Shown here: one piece after another, positions 26,544 to 34,606 of the stretch
Numbering within the stretch: position 1 is the stretch's first letter
How the letters are laid out: each line of letters opens with the position of its first letter
Source: Dehalococcoidia bacterium UBA5760
GTDB lineage: Bacteria; Chloroflexota; Dehalococcoidia; Dehalococcoidales; UBA5760
Direction: 5' to 3'
Assembly (NCBI GenBank): GCA_002418895.1
Contig: DIFA01000016.1
Coordinates: 2,803 to 40,652, forward strand
DNA length: 37,850 nucleotides
Made by a program: the position numbers and the translations under genes
The notes under the pieces: model-generated
Databases searched by the model: none
What the model saw: only the letters and a program-made list of their open reading frames with translations
What the model was told of the DNA's origin: nothing

Positions 26544-26572
26544 ATTATATACAAGTTGCTATATTCTGTCAA
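26544..26572 (-). promoter_or_regulatory. Consensus sigma-70 promoter for the Mo/W cluster
   Basis: On the minus strand TTGACA (26572-26567), a spacer of exactly 17 bases, and TATAAT (26549-26544), both perfect hexamers, about 33 bases before the regulator start. A partial dyad TACCTATAGTA (26521-26531) lies between the promoter and the gene and could be the regulator's operator. Confidence 0.8.
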
Positions 26573-26700
26573 TAAAAAGGCGCCCGTAAATTCCGCCGGC
26601 AATTAAATCGGTAGTTGATAGGATAGCATGTCGTGAAGCTATGCAGAAGTTGATTCTAGTTAACTGGACATTAGCTTAGAAAGTATGATCACAAACAATA

Positions 26701-26724
26701 AGGCCGGGAGATTGCTCCCGGCCT
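26701..26724 (-). terminator. Hairpin, minus-strand terminator of a vestigial gene
   Basis: AGGCCGGGAG / CTCCCGGCCT, a 10-bp perfect stem with a 4-base loop. On the minus strand it is followed by TATTGTTTG. It lies just past the truncated mini-membrane-protein remnant. Confidence 0.65.
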
Positions 26725-26756
26725 CGCAATTAGTATTAGGTTCTATAGCTGGAATA

Positions 26757-26817
26757 TCATAACGATATATTTGATCCTATCCATATTCCATATGAAATAA
26801 GACCAATAGCAATCCCA
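26757..26817 (-). pseudogene. Truncated copy of a mini membrane protein gene
   Basis: The frame SGIAIGLISYGIWIGSNISL matches the C-terminal half of the 24-aa ORF at 36529-36603 (GGVAVGLITYGI). The DNA is about 80% identical over some 43 bp. The 5' half is missing; in its place the IS110-type transposase frame begins on the other strand. Confidence 0.55.
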
Positions 26818-27074
26818 CTGAGTCAGAATCAGCCGGCAAGAAGAAGTCAAAAACACCCATGAGCAAGCAAGGCCGTCCATTACTGAGATACTGCGCATGG
26901 ACGGCGGGGATACCCATGCTGCGATTCAACCTCGATTTCCGCGCCTGGGCAAAGCAGGGGCGGGCAGACCGGCCCATGCCAACCCTCTTCAGTGGAAGGG
27001 AGATCGTCGGGGCAGCACTTAACAGGTTGTTGCGCCTGGCCTTTGCTCTGGTCAGGAATCAGACCTATTACTAG
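26805..27074 (+). mobile_element. IS110-family transposase, C-terminal fragment
   Basis: An in-frame stretch upstream of ATG 26859 (ESESAGKKKSKTP) joins SKQGRPLLRYCAWTAG, then NLDFRAWAKQ, REIVGAALNRLLRLAFALVRNQTYY and the stop. This is the conserved C-terminal (Tnp_IS116/110/902-type) region where the catalytic serine lies. The N-terminal DEDD part is absent, so the copy is inactive. It is inserted next to the truncated mini-protein gene. Confidence 0.72.
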
Positions 27075-27510
27075 GACGTAAAACCGGCGCGGATACCGGT
27101 AGCAGCCTGAAATATTGGAGGTGTTATGATTGCATCAGGGTGGGCAGGGAGACGCCGCTGTCAGTTTTGGGAGCTCATTTGAGCCAACCCGTGTGCACAA
27201 CATGGTGCCCCTGCCCTCCTGGCCAAACCCGTATGAGGTATGATGGGACTCCGCTAGGCGTATAAACCCGTATCTAACCGCTAAGTTGGGAGCCAGGTGA
27301 AAAGAGGCTGGGGTCTGCCCACCGGTGTGAGGAACAGAAAGAAATTAGTCGGAGCTATTGACCTTCAGGAATATAGTATGTTGTGTGAAAGGTCTTATGG
27401 CACACCTGAATTGAGTTTCAAACAGTGCCTTGTTTGTTTAGCTCTCTATGTCTATCTCATAGCTCCGTTTTCAAATAGTCCCTTAGTCTCAAAGCACAGC
27501 AGTATGCCAC
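27075..27510 (+). other. GC-rich non-coding region after the IS110 fragment
   Basis: The ~215 bases after the transposase stop are more GC-rich than their surroundings and contain several short dyads. In IS1111-type members of this family the bridge RNA is encoded 3' of the transposase, so the region could be its remnant. The frame 27297-27515 has no SD or recognisable protein and is not called. Confidence 0.3.
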
Positions 27511-27524
27511 CCTAACATAAAGAT

Positions 27525-27563
27525 TTAACAAGAAATTAACGTCCATTTAACATCTCTTTAATA
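27525..27563 (+). promoter_or_regulatory. Pho box upstream of the PhoB-type regulator
   Basis: Four TTAA-type hexamers at exact 11-bp spacing: TTAACA 27525, TTAACG 27536, TTAACA 27547, TTAATA 27558. A perfect -10 TATAAT follows at 27573-27578, so the array replaces the -35 as expected for an activator site. It predicts autoregulation. Confidence 0.85.
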
Positions 27564-27672
27564 AAGGCCTTTTATAATTATATTGAACATATCGATTGGG
27601 CGAGATTACCTACGATAGTCTCTATTAATCTCGCAAAGATTATAGCAACCCGCTACCCTGCGAAAGGGTGCA

Positions 27673-28389
27673 ATGGTTTTAACTATGAAGGAATTAAGAA
27701 CGAAAATCATGGTTGTTGATGACGATAAGGGTATACTTGAGATCCTACGTTACAATCTTGAGAAGGAGGGATATCAATTCATTGGGAGCACTACAGGCTC
27801 CCAGGCATTGGAAATGGCCTATGAAGAGAAGCCCGACCTGATCATACTGGATATCATGCTGCCAGGCATTAGTGGTTTGGAAGTCTGCCGTATCCTGCGT
27901 AATAATCTGGATGTGCCCATTATAATGCTTACAGCTAAGGCCGAAGAGATCGACAAGATAGTCGGCCTCGAACTGGGAGCCGACGATTACATTACTAAGC
28001 CGTTTAGCATGAGGGAACTGCAGGCACGTGTCAAATCACTGTTGAGACGCTCGCAAGACTTCTTGATTTCAGAGCAGGACGAGCAGGAAGAAAATATCAC
28101 TGCAGGCGACCTTCATATTAATGTACCAAAACACAGGGTCACTCTCGGGGGTGTGGTCTTACAACTGACCCCTAAGGAGTTTGACTTACTGAGTTTGCTC
28201 GCCAGTAACAAAGGGCGGGTGCTCACAAGAGACCAAATACTAGATAGGATCTGCGGCCATGATTATGAAGGTGGGACTCGGACCGTGGACACGCTTATTC
28301 TTGGGTTGAGAAAGAAGATTGAAACCGACCCCGGTAATCCTGAGAAACTAGTTACTATCAGAGGGGTCGGTTACCAATTTACTCCGTGA
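27673..28389 (+). CDS. phoB: PhoB/PhoP-type OmpR-family response regulator (orphan)
   Basis: A 238-aa regulator. The receiver domain (~10-125) has the acidic pocket DDD near the N-terminus, phospho-acceptor D in LIILDIMLPG (~61), T in MLTAKAE and K in YITKPFS. A winged-helix OmpR/PhoB DNA-binding domain follows (~140-235; LTPKEFDLLSLLASN, RTVDTLILGLRKKIE, VRGVGYQF-like end). It lies upstream of pstSCAB-phoU and behind its own Pho box, which supports the phosphate role. No histidine kinase gene is adjacent or elsewhere in the window, so the partner must be elsewhere. ATG 27685 is a possible later start. Confidence 0.88.
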   Translation: MVLTMKELRTKIMVVDDDKGILEILRYNLEKEGYQFIGSTTGSQALEMAYEEKPDLIILDIMLPGISGLEVCRILRNNLDVPIIMLTAKAEEIDKIVGLELGADDYITKPFSMRELQARVKSLLRRSQDFLISEQDEQEENITAGDLHINVPKHRVTLGGVVLQLTPKEFDLLSLLASNKGRVLTRDQILDRICGHDYEGGTRTVDTLILGLRKKIETDPGNPEKLVTIRGVGYQFTP

Positions 28390-28476
28390 TCCCTTGTCAC
28401 AAACTTTATGGGTAAGTTGATTTTGTGTCCCTCTGGGGTAAGGCACTTTACAGATTGATGGGCATATCGAGCAGAT

Positions 28477-28504
28477 TTAACAGAGATTTAACAAAACGTT
28501 AAAC
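28477..28504 (+). promoter_or_regulatory. Pho box upstream of pstS
   Basis: TTAACA at 28477, TTAACA at 28488 and TTAAAC at 28499, again in 11-bp steps, just before a TTGACA at 28510. It sits about 140 bases ahead of the pstS start and matches the array before the regulator gene. Confidence 0.82.
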
Positions 28505-28644
28505 AAACATTGACATATGCATATTAAAATGTGGTATGGATCCATAGAAAGTGATTGCGATTTGCCGGTAAATAGTTGAATCCAGGCGTAGTCTTAAACA
28601 ACAGATCTTTAGAAATAGGAGATAAATAAGGAGGAAATATATCA

Positions 28645-29520
28645 TTGAAGAAGTTTGTCACGTTGTTATCCGTAGTAGTCATTGCCGGGGCGTTGGTCCT
28701 GGCTGGTTGTGCTCAGACATCACCGACTCCATCACCTTCGCCAAGTCCAACACCAATTCCAGAACCCACTCCATCTCCAACCCCAGAACCTGATGGACTT
28801 TCGGGGACGATAACTACAGCTGGTTCCACCACGGTACAACCGTTAGCGGAGAAGTTTGCTAACGCATTTTCAGGAATGTTCCCCCAAGTAACTGTAACTG
28901 TTCAGGGTGGTGGATCCAGTGTAGGGGTTAAGTCAGCTGATGAAGGTATAGTGGATATCGGTATGGCCTCAAGAGAGCTCAAGTCTAGTGAACCAGCTCT
29001 GGTTAAGCATGTCCTTTGCCGTGATGGTATTGCCATCGTGACCAATCCGTCTGGCACTGTCAGTGATCTTAGTAAAGATCAAGTGAGACAAATATTCGCT
29101 GGAGAGATCACCAACTGGAGTCAAGTCGGTGCGTCCGCTGGAGATATTATCGTGGTTGCTCGAGAAGAAGGGTCCGGAACCAGAGGAGCTTTTGAAGAAA
29201 TGGTGATGGGCGAGTCATTAATTACCAATATGGCTATCCTGCAGCCTTCAAACGGCGGCATCAGAACTACCATATCTACCACGCCTAACTCAATCGGCTT
29301 CATCTCTTTTGGTTACCTTGACGCTTCAGTAAAGACTTTGGCAATTGATGGCATTGATGCTACCGTCACCAATGTTCTTAATGAGAGTTACAGCATTGCC
29401 CGTCCACTCTATTTCCTGACCAAAGAAGAACCAAGCGGTATAATGAAAACATTCATCAGTTTCTGCCTCAGTTCTGCGGGCCAAGCTATTGCTAAGGGTG
29501 AGGGGTATATTACGAAGTAA
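28645..29520 (+). CDS. pstS: Phosphate-binding lipoprotein PstS
   Basis: A 291-aa protein starting with TTG behind AAGGAGG. Lipobox VLAGC with Cys22 is followed by a Pro/Ser/Thr-rich tether (~25-50) that spaces the domain from the membrane. Phosphate-binding motifs are TTAGSTTVQP (~58), GGGSSVGVKSADEG (~93), GMASRELK and EGSGTRGAF (~174). It captures Pi outside the membrane for PstCAB. It is separated from pstC by a strong hairpin, which could allow excess PstS over the membrane parts. Confidence 0.95.
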   Translation: MKKFVTLLSVVVIAGALVLAGCAQTSPTPSPSPSPTPIPEPTPSPTPEPDGLSGTITTAGSTTVQPLAEKFANAFSGMFPQVTVTVQGGGSSVGVKSADEGIVDIGMASRELKSSEPALVKHVLCRDGIAIVTNPSGTVSDLSKDQVRQIFAGEITNWSQVGASAGDIIVVAREEGSGTRGAFEEMVMGESLITNMAILQPSNGGIRTTISTTPNSIGFISFGYLDASVKTLAIDGIDATVTNVLNESYSIARPLYFLTKEEPSGIMKTFISFCLSSAGQAIAKGEGYITK

Positions 29521-29563
29521 ACATAATTTTGTTTATGTATAACTCCTCCTTACTTTTTGGATA

Positions 29564-29597
29564 GGGTTGGGATGGCTTGAGACGAGCATCCCAACCC
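29564..29597 (+). other. Intercistronic hairpin between pstS and pstC
   Basis: GGGTTGGGATG / CATCCCAACCC, an 11-bp perfect stem with a 12-base loop 43 bases after the pstS stop. No T-run follows, so it more likely stabilises or separates the pstS message than fully terminates. Confidence 0.65.
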
Positions 29598-29654
29598 GTC
29601 TATAATAACAAGAACTTATAAATTATGCAGGTTTATTGAAAGTTATACGCAGTT

Positions 29655-30521
29655 GTGAACCACGTAATTATTGACCGAACGGCAAAGCATGTAGTCATTA
29701 TTTGTGCTTCAGCGTCCTTTGTAATACTGGGAGCGATATTCATTTTTACACTTCGTGAGGGTTTACCAGCCTTCCAGCAAATCGGATTTATCAACTTTCT
29801 TTTCGGAACGGAATGGCGTCCTGGTCAAGAAATGTTTGGCATTTTACCCATGGGACTTGGCTCACTACTTGTTACATTGGGTGCTATGGTTTTTGCTATA
29901 CCAATCGGTCTTGCTTGTGCCATTCTACTTGCTGAGATTGCCCCATACCGTATACGCCAGTTTTTGAGGCCAACGGTGGAACTACTAGTCGGTATTCCAT
30001 CAGTAGTATATGGTCTGGTGGGATTAATGCTCATAGTACCGACTGTACGCCAGATCGGTGGGACCGGTTTTAGTATCTTAGCGGCTTCATTGGTGCTGAT
30101 GGCCATGGTTTTACCCACTATAATCAGTATTAGTGAAGATTCACTCAGAGCTGTTCCAAAGGGATACAAAGAAGCGGCGCTAGCAATGGGGGCCAACCAG
30201 TGGCAAATGATATGGCATGTGCAGATTCCGGCAGCACGTTCAGGAATCGTAGCTGGGATCGTTTTAGGCATGGGGAGAGCTATCGGAGAGACTATGGCTA
30301 TGATTATGGTTATAGGCAATGCAGTAGTAATTCCGGACTCTCCCTTGAGTCCAGGTAGAACTTTAACCGGTAATATAGCCGTCGAGATAATGTATGCCGC
30401 TGGATTACATCGTGACGCGCTGTTTGCTACCGGGGTAATACTTTTCTTAGTAATATTAGTTCTAAATACCCTGGCTACCATCGCTCTGAGAAGGGGGATT
30501 CGGACTCAAGGTGTCGCCTAA
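29655..30521 (+). CDS. pstC: Phosphate ABC transporter permease PstC
   Basis: A 288-aa membrane protein with about six hydrophobic segments. PstC-type signatures are FGTEWRP near residue 55, ALPIG-like AIPIGLACAILLAEI, VELLVGIPSVVYGLVGL, and the coupling loop KEAALAMGANQWQMIWHVQIPAARSG (~170-195). GTG start. Its end overlaps pstA by 11 bases. Confidence 0.93.
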   Translation: MNHVIIDRTAKHVVIICASASFVILGAIFIFTLREGLPAFQQIGFINFLFGTEWRPGQEMFGILPMGLGSLLVTLGAMVFAIPIGLACAILLAEIAPYRIRQFLRPTVELLVGIPSVVYGLVGLMLIVPTVRQIGGTGFSILAASLVLMAMVLPTIISISEDSLRAVPKGYKEAALAMGANQWQMIWHVQIPAARSGIVAGIVLGMGRAIGETMAMIMVIGNAVVIPDSPLSPGRTLTGNIAVEIMYAAGLHRDALFATGVILFLVILVLNTLATIALRRGIRTQGVA

Positions 30522-31350
30522 GATAGCGCAGAGAATTGCCAAGGTGTTCATCTGGGGAGGTGGCGCAATAACGGTGGCCATCCTCCTCGGTATAATACTA
30601 TACATTCTGATCCAGGGAGTGCCTGTGCTCAGTCTTGATTTCCTGATTACGCCTCCCCGGGGAGGCTTGACTGGCGAGGGCGGTATATCTACCGCGATAA
30701 TAGGAACGCTTTATATTTTGGGAGTTACTTTGGCCATAGTTATTGGCCCAGGAATCGGAGCTGGTATATATCTTGCTGAATATGCTCGCAACAATAGGTT
30801 CACTCAAATTATCCGTTATGCTGTAGGAATACTAGCTGGAGTACCGTCAATCGTTTTTGGTTTATTTGGTTTTACTCTTTTCGTAACTGCCTTACGATTC
30901 AACTTCTCGATCCTTTCAGGTGCATTGTCTCTGGTCTGTCTGCTTTTGCCTACTTTGATACGTACTACTGAGGAAGCGCTTAAAACTGTACCCCGTTCTT
31001 ACCGTGAGGCTGCACTGGCCACTGGTGCAAGTAAATGGCAGACAATAAGACATGTAGTATTACCCGCCGCTATGCCGGGCATTGTCACCGGCATCATACT
31101 CTGTGCCGGACGTGTCGTTGAAGAGACTGCCTGCCTCTACGTTACCATGGGGGGCAGCGCTGCTATGCCTAAATCTATCCTTTCTGGAGGACGGACTCTG
31201 TCGCTACATCTCTTCTACCTAGCTATGGAGACAAGAGCATTTGACAAGGCGATGGGCACCGGTGCCGTATTAATAATAATCATAATCGTGATAAACACCC
31301 TCACTAATTGGCTATCACATCGCTTCCAGGTTAAGATGAGAGGAGGCTAG
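30511..31350 (+). CDS. pstA: Phosphate ABC transporter permease PstA
   Basis: A 279-aa membrane protein starting at GTG 30511 inside the pstC end. Family marks: FLITPPRGGLTGEGGISTAIIGTLY, GAGIYLAEYA, AGVPSIVFGLFG, the coupling loop REAALATGASKWQTIRHVVLPAAMPG, and ETACLYVTMGG. It pairs with PstC to form the Pi channel. One base separates it from pstB. Confidence 0.94.
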   Translation: MSPKIAQRIAKVFIWGGGAITVAILLGIILYILIQGVPVLSLDFLITPPRGGLTGEGGISTAIIGTLYILGVTLAIVIGPGIGAGIYLAEYARNNRFTQIIRYAVGILAGVPSIVFGLFGFTLFVTALRFNFSILSGALSLVCLLLPTLIRTTEEALKTVPRSYREAALATGASKWQTIRHVVLPAAMPGIVTGIILCAGRVVEETACLYVTMGGSAAMPKSILSGGRTLSLHLFYLAMETRAFDKAMGTGAVLIIIIIVINTLTNWLSHRFQVKMRGG

Positions 31351-31351
31351 C

Positions 31352-32107
31352 ATGGAAAACAAAATGCAGACCAAGCACCTTGATTTCTACTACGGTAAGA
31401 AGCAGGTGCTTAAGAACGTTTCTTTAGATATGAAAGAGCGTCAGATTACAGCGTTGATTGGCCCATCTGGCTGCGGGAAAACGACCCTGCTGAGACTTCT
31501 CAACCGGATGAATGATGTTATACCTGAAATACGTCTTGACGGTGACGTATTGCTGGATGGTGAGAACATCTATGCGGCCGGTGTAGATGTGGTCGAGGTA
31601 AGGAAAAGGGTAGGAATGGTATTTCAGCAACCTAACCCGTTTCCCAAGACTGTCTTTGAGAATATTGCCTTCGGCCCTCGAATGATGGGACAGAAAAACA
31701 GACTTTACCTAGAGGAAATTGTAGAGAGAAGTCTTAAGGTTGCGGCGATATGGGATGAGGTCAAAGACAACCTGGATAAATCAGGGTTGGCTCTTTCCGG
31801 TGGCCAGCAGCAACGGCTCTGTATTGCCAGAACTCTGGCGATTGAACCGGAGGTTATTCTTATGGATGAGCCATGCTCGGCTCTAGACCCGATATCGACG
31901 CTCAAAATAGAAGAGCTAATGCAGGACTTGAAAAAACAGTACACCATTGTTATAGTGACTCATAATATGCAGCAGGCGGCTCGGGTTTCCGACCGGACTG
32001 GATTTTTGTTGTTAGGAGAACTTGTGGAGTATTCCGAAACCAGCGAGATTTTCGGCCGTCCTCGCGATCAAAGAACAGAAGATTATATTACGGGTCGATT
32101 TGGTTAG
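31352..32107 (+). CDS. pstB: Phosphate ABC transporter ATPase PstB
   Basis: A 251-aa ATPase: Walker A GPSGCGKTTLLR (~34-45), FQQPNPFPKTVFENIA Q-loop typical of PstB, signature LSGGQQQRLCIARTLA, Walker B VILMDEPCSALDP and H-switch VIVTHNMQQAARVSD. A complete-length PstB, it powers the PstCA channel. Confidence 0.95.
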   Translation: MENKMQTKHLDFYYGKKQVLKNVSLDMKERQITALIGPSGCGKTTLLRLLNRMNDVIPEIRLDGDVLLDGENIYAAGVDVVEVRKRVGMVFQQPNPFPKTVFENIAFGPRMMGQKNRLYLEEIVERSLKVAAIWDEVKDNLDKSGLALSGGQQQRLCIARTLAIEPEVILMDEPCSALDPISTLKIEELMQDLKKQYTIVIVTHNMQQAARVSDRTGFLLLGELVEYSETSEIFGRPRDQRTEDYITGRFG

Positions 32108-32121
32108 AAACCGGAGGGAAT

Positions 32122-32790
32122 ATGGAGATAAGAACAGTCTTCCATAAAAAATTAAAGGAAGTCAGAAACGAAGTTTTGGCTATGGCCAGTATGGTGGAAA
32201 AGGCCATTGACCGGGCGGTATTGGCCTTAAAGCAGAGGGATCTCAAGCTGGCCAAGCAGGTTATTGAGGATGATATGACGATAAACCACAAGCGGTTTGA
32301 GATTGAAGAGGCCTGTGTTGATCTTATCGCCACTCAGCAACCCATGGCCAGTGACCTGCGAACTATTATTTCTGTACTGAGCATTATTACTGAACTGGAG
32401 CGCATCGGTGATCATGCCGAGGGTATCGCTAAGATTGTGTTAATGATTGGAGACGAGCCTCCCCTCAAGCCACTAATAGACATCCCTCATATGGCGGATA
32501 AGACTTGCGAGATGCTTAGAAGAAGTCTGGAGGCACTAACTAACCGTGACGCCGATTCTGCCAGGCAAATTGTGGCTGAAGATGATGACGTAGACCGTCT
32601 CTATAACCAGGTGTTCCGGGAACTGCTCTCGTTTATGGCCGAAGATCCAAAGACCATTACTCGAGCCACGCGTCTCATCTGGGTGGCACACAACTTGGAA
32701 CGTAGTGCCGATAGAGTGACCAACATCTGTGAGCGGGTAGTTTTTATAGTCACTGGTGTGATGGAGGAGATAGGGGCATCCAAGTACTAG
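32122..32790 (+). CDS. phoU: Phosphate signalling protein PhoU
   Basis: A 222-aa all-helical protein with two PhoU repeats, each with a metal-binding motif: LERIGDHAEGIAK (~93) and LERSADRVTNICERV (~193). PhoU links the Pst transporter to the sensor kinase and damps Pho signalling when Pi is plentiful. The gene ends 17 bases from the convergent arsC-like gene. Confidence 0.95.
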   Translation: MEIRTVFHKKLKEVRNEVLAMASMVEKAIDRAVLALKQRDLKLAKQVIEDDMTINHKRFEIEEACVDLIATQQPMASDLRTIISVLSIITELERIGDHAEGIAKIVLMIGDEPPLKPLIDIPHMADKTCEMLRRSLEALTNRDADSARQIVAEDDDVDRLYNQVFRELLSFMAEDPKTITRATRLIWVAHNLERSADRVTNICERVVFIVTGVMEEIGASKY

Positions 32791-32806
32791 GATTAGCTTG
32801 GTCAAG

Positions 32807-33232
32807 TCACCCGGTCTGCCCTGAGAGCCATTGCTCAATCTTATGTCTAATCTGATCACGGATTTCGCGAAACTTACTCAGTTTTTCTTCTTCAGAACCA
32901 ACCAAAGAATCGGGATCCTTAATATCCCAGAACAACCGCTTACCAATGCCTGGAAATGTAGAAGGACATCTCTCTTCTGCTTGAGTACAAACCGTGATTA
33001 GATATCCGAAGTGTTTCCTACCCATGAAATCTTTTAAGACTTTGGGGTACTGGCTACTGATATCTATTCCAATCTCACTCATTACCCGTTTTGTGTATGG
33101 ATTTATATCCTTCGGCTCCAGCCCTGCACTGTAGGCTTCAAATCTATCCGAACCCATTTGATTAAGAAACGCCTCTGCCATTTGGCTTCTTGCTGAGTTA
33201 TGAGTACAGAGAAACAAAACTGTGATCTTCAT
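32807..33232 (-). CDS. arsC: Arsenate reductase / low-molecular-weight protein phosphatase family
   Basis: About 141 aa from ATG 33232 (ATG 33241 is also possible). LMW-PTP fold with a CX5R loop at the N-terminus, FLCTHNSARSQMAEA (nucleophilic Cys, Arg). The extra pair typical of thioredoxin-coupled arsenate reductase, VCTQAEERCPSTFPG, is present, followed by the general-acid region WDIKDP. This favours arsenate reduction over a plain tyrosine phosphatase. Its place next to pst/phoU makes sense: arsenate enters through phosphate transporters. No arsenite pump is seen. Confidence 0.85.
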   Translation of the reverse strand: MKITVLFLCTHNSARSQMAEAFLNQMGSDRFEAYSAGLEPKDINPYTKRVMSEIGIDISSQYPKVLKDFMGRKHFGYLITVCTQAEERCPSTFPGIGKRLFWDIKDPDSLVGSEEEKLSKFREIRDQIRHKIEQWLSGQTG

Positions 33233-33241
33233 GTCTTCCAT

Positions 33242-33409
33242 TTAGTGAACCCCCGAGAGAGATGATAACAAATTAACAATAGGGTGAGCAACATCACTTT
33301 TACACCGCTTTAATGTTATGAATATTTTCCATATTTTGTTCATTATTTCCAGTGTTTGTATTTCGGATAGCCTTGATCCGTCCAGTGGTACCGGTATCCT
33401 GTTATACAT
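33242..33409 (-). pseudogene. UspA N-terminal fragment
   Basis: A 55-codon frame starting ATG 33409 behind GGAGG. Its first residues, MYNRIPVPLDGSRLSE, match the universal stress protein N-terminus (MYKRILVPLDGS...). After ~20 residues the similarity ends; the normal ~140-residue domain with the ATP-binding GxxG is absent. It stops one base before the arsC frame. This is either a decayed gene or a short leader ORF coupled to arsC. Confidence 0.55.
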
Positions 33410-33522
33410 CGTGACCTCCGCTACACTTTACTACTAATCCGGAAAGCGGCAGGGGTGAATTCGCACCATACATATTCTATCAAAATGCCTCTTTGTTCAA
33501 TGCCGAGTAACGGCCAAGACTT

Positions 33523-33750
33523 CTAACTGTCTTCCATTTTCTTCCGTCTGGTGCAACCTCTACGCTTGCTTGGAGCCGGGAGATTAATCACTGACGGAGG
33601 CTCCCTGAAATCGACGCCACTAGTTTTTTCTTTTTCCTCTAGTATCTGCTTTGCACGAAGATAGTGTTCTTCATGTTTGCCATGAGGACGACCTTCCTGT
33701 TCCCAACTGGTGTAAGCTAATGCTCTTATTTGTTCCTCCGTAACCATCAT
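33523..33750 (-). CDS. DUF2934 protein
   Basis: About 75 aa. The N-terminal half, EEQIRALAYTSWEQEGRPHGKHEEHYLRAKQIL, matches DUF2934 (IRERAYELWEREGRPEGR...HW.QAE). A basic C-terminus follows (SKRRGCTRRKK). ATG 33750 is chosen because GAGGG sits eight bases before it; GTG 33765 is possible. Function of the family is unknown. Confidence 0.8.
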   Translation of the reverse strand: MMVTEEQIRALAYTSWEQEGRPHGKHEEHYLRAKQILEEKEKTSGVDFREPPSVINLPAPSKRRGCTRRKKMEDS

Positions 33751-33789
33751 TACCATTTCCCTCACTATATAACTAGCGATACCATTTTC

Positions 33790-34047
33790 CTAGTTTTCGT
33801 CTAATTCAGAAGTCTTAGCCTGTATCATGACCATGAACGAATCATGCCTCGGATTGAAGTAGATTGTAGCGACATAGCCGTAACAATTGGCTTTAATCGG
33901 TTGACCACTATCATAGTGCCAGCCAACAATTGTCTCCGGCGTAACCAAATCAGCTATTTGAAGGTTAAATCTCCTGCAATCGATTTCGTACTTCCTGTAA
34001 TCAACGCTTTGTATTGTAGGTCGAAGAATCCCGGTTTCTGTTGTCAT
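33790..34047 (-). CDS. Unrecognised 85-aa protein
   Basis: A compact, probably cytosolic alpha/beta protein with several aromatic residues (GWHYDSGQP, CYGYVATIYFNPRHDSFMVMI). It lacks a signal peptide and membrane helices. It is between mgsA and the DUF2934 gene on the same strand with short gaps, so the three may be co-transcribed. No family is recognised. Confidence 0.6.
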   Translation of the reverse strand: MTTETGILRPTIQSVDYRKYEIDCRRFNLQIADLVTPETIVGWHYDSGQPIKANCYGYVATIYFNPRHDSFMVMIQAKTSELDEN

Positions 34048-34075
34048 GTTTTACTCCTGATTCATTTCGGTTAAT

Positions 34076-34519
34076 CTAGTTGTGAACTGCTGCCATATCT
34101 TCCAGGTATTGCGCTACGATATGGTGACCGCCCAGAGCTTCGGGGTTTTCGAATATCAGGTGAAGCACTGCCTCAGCCGTGACGATGTTGGTGGCCAGGG
34201 GGACATCATGCACGTCGCATACACGCAACAAGACTGTTATGTCCGGCTCATGCGGTTGCGCCATTAAGGGGTCACGCAGGAATATTACGGCTTTTACATC
34301 CCCGTTTGCCACCAGTGCTCCAATCTGCTGGTCACCACCCTTCGGCCCACTCTGCATTAGAGTGACTGTTAATTTGGTATTTGATTGAATCACTTGACCG
34401 GTGTTCCTTGTAGCGAACAATTCAATGGCGGTGAGCTCTTCCCGATGCGCTTTCACTAGGGAGATCATGTCTTCTTTCTTAGAGTCGTGGGCAATCAGAG
34501 CTAGAGCGAGTTTTTTCAT
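34076..34519 (-). CDS. mgsA: Methylglyoxal synthase
   Basis: A 147-aa protein with the full MgsA pattern: ALIAHDSKKEDM at the N-terminus (catalytic-region His/Asp), ATRNTGQVI, SGPKGGDQQIGALV (phosphate-binding loop, catalytic Asp), IFLRDPLMAQPHEPD and the ATNIVTAEAVLH end. It converts dihydroxyacetone phosphate to methylglyoxal with release of inorganic phosphate; known members are inhibited by Pi. AGGAGG precedes the ATG. A Pho-box-like array lies ~90-140 bp upstream, so expression under phosphate starvation is plausible. Confidence 0.93.
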   Translation of the reverse strand: MKKLALALIAHDSKKEDMISLVKAHREELTAIELFATRNTGQVIQSNTKLTVTLMQSGPKGGDQQIGALVANGDVKAVIFLRDPLMAQPHEPDITVLLRVCDVHDVPLATNIVTAEAVLHLIFENPEALGGHHIVAQYLEDMAAVHN

Positions 34520-34578
34520 GAGATACCTCCTGTGCCAGGCCGTGATATTCTGCTCATCAGTCTTTCCTCTTTAGTTCC

Positions 34579-34584
34579 AATATA
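34579..34584 (-). promoter_or_regulatory. Candidate extended -10 for mgsA
   Basis: On the minus strand TGTTATATT, an extended -10 (TATATT 34584-34579), about 60 bases before mgsA. The -35 region would fall at 34607-34602, touching the Pho-like array. Confidence 0.4.
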
Positions 34585-34606
34585 ACAGAGACATATTCGA
34601 ATAGTG

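Noticed and set aside
27297..27515. 72-codon ORF before the PhoB-type gene
   Set aside because: No SD, unusual composition, and it lies in the decayed IS-associated region and runs up to the Pho box.
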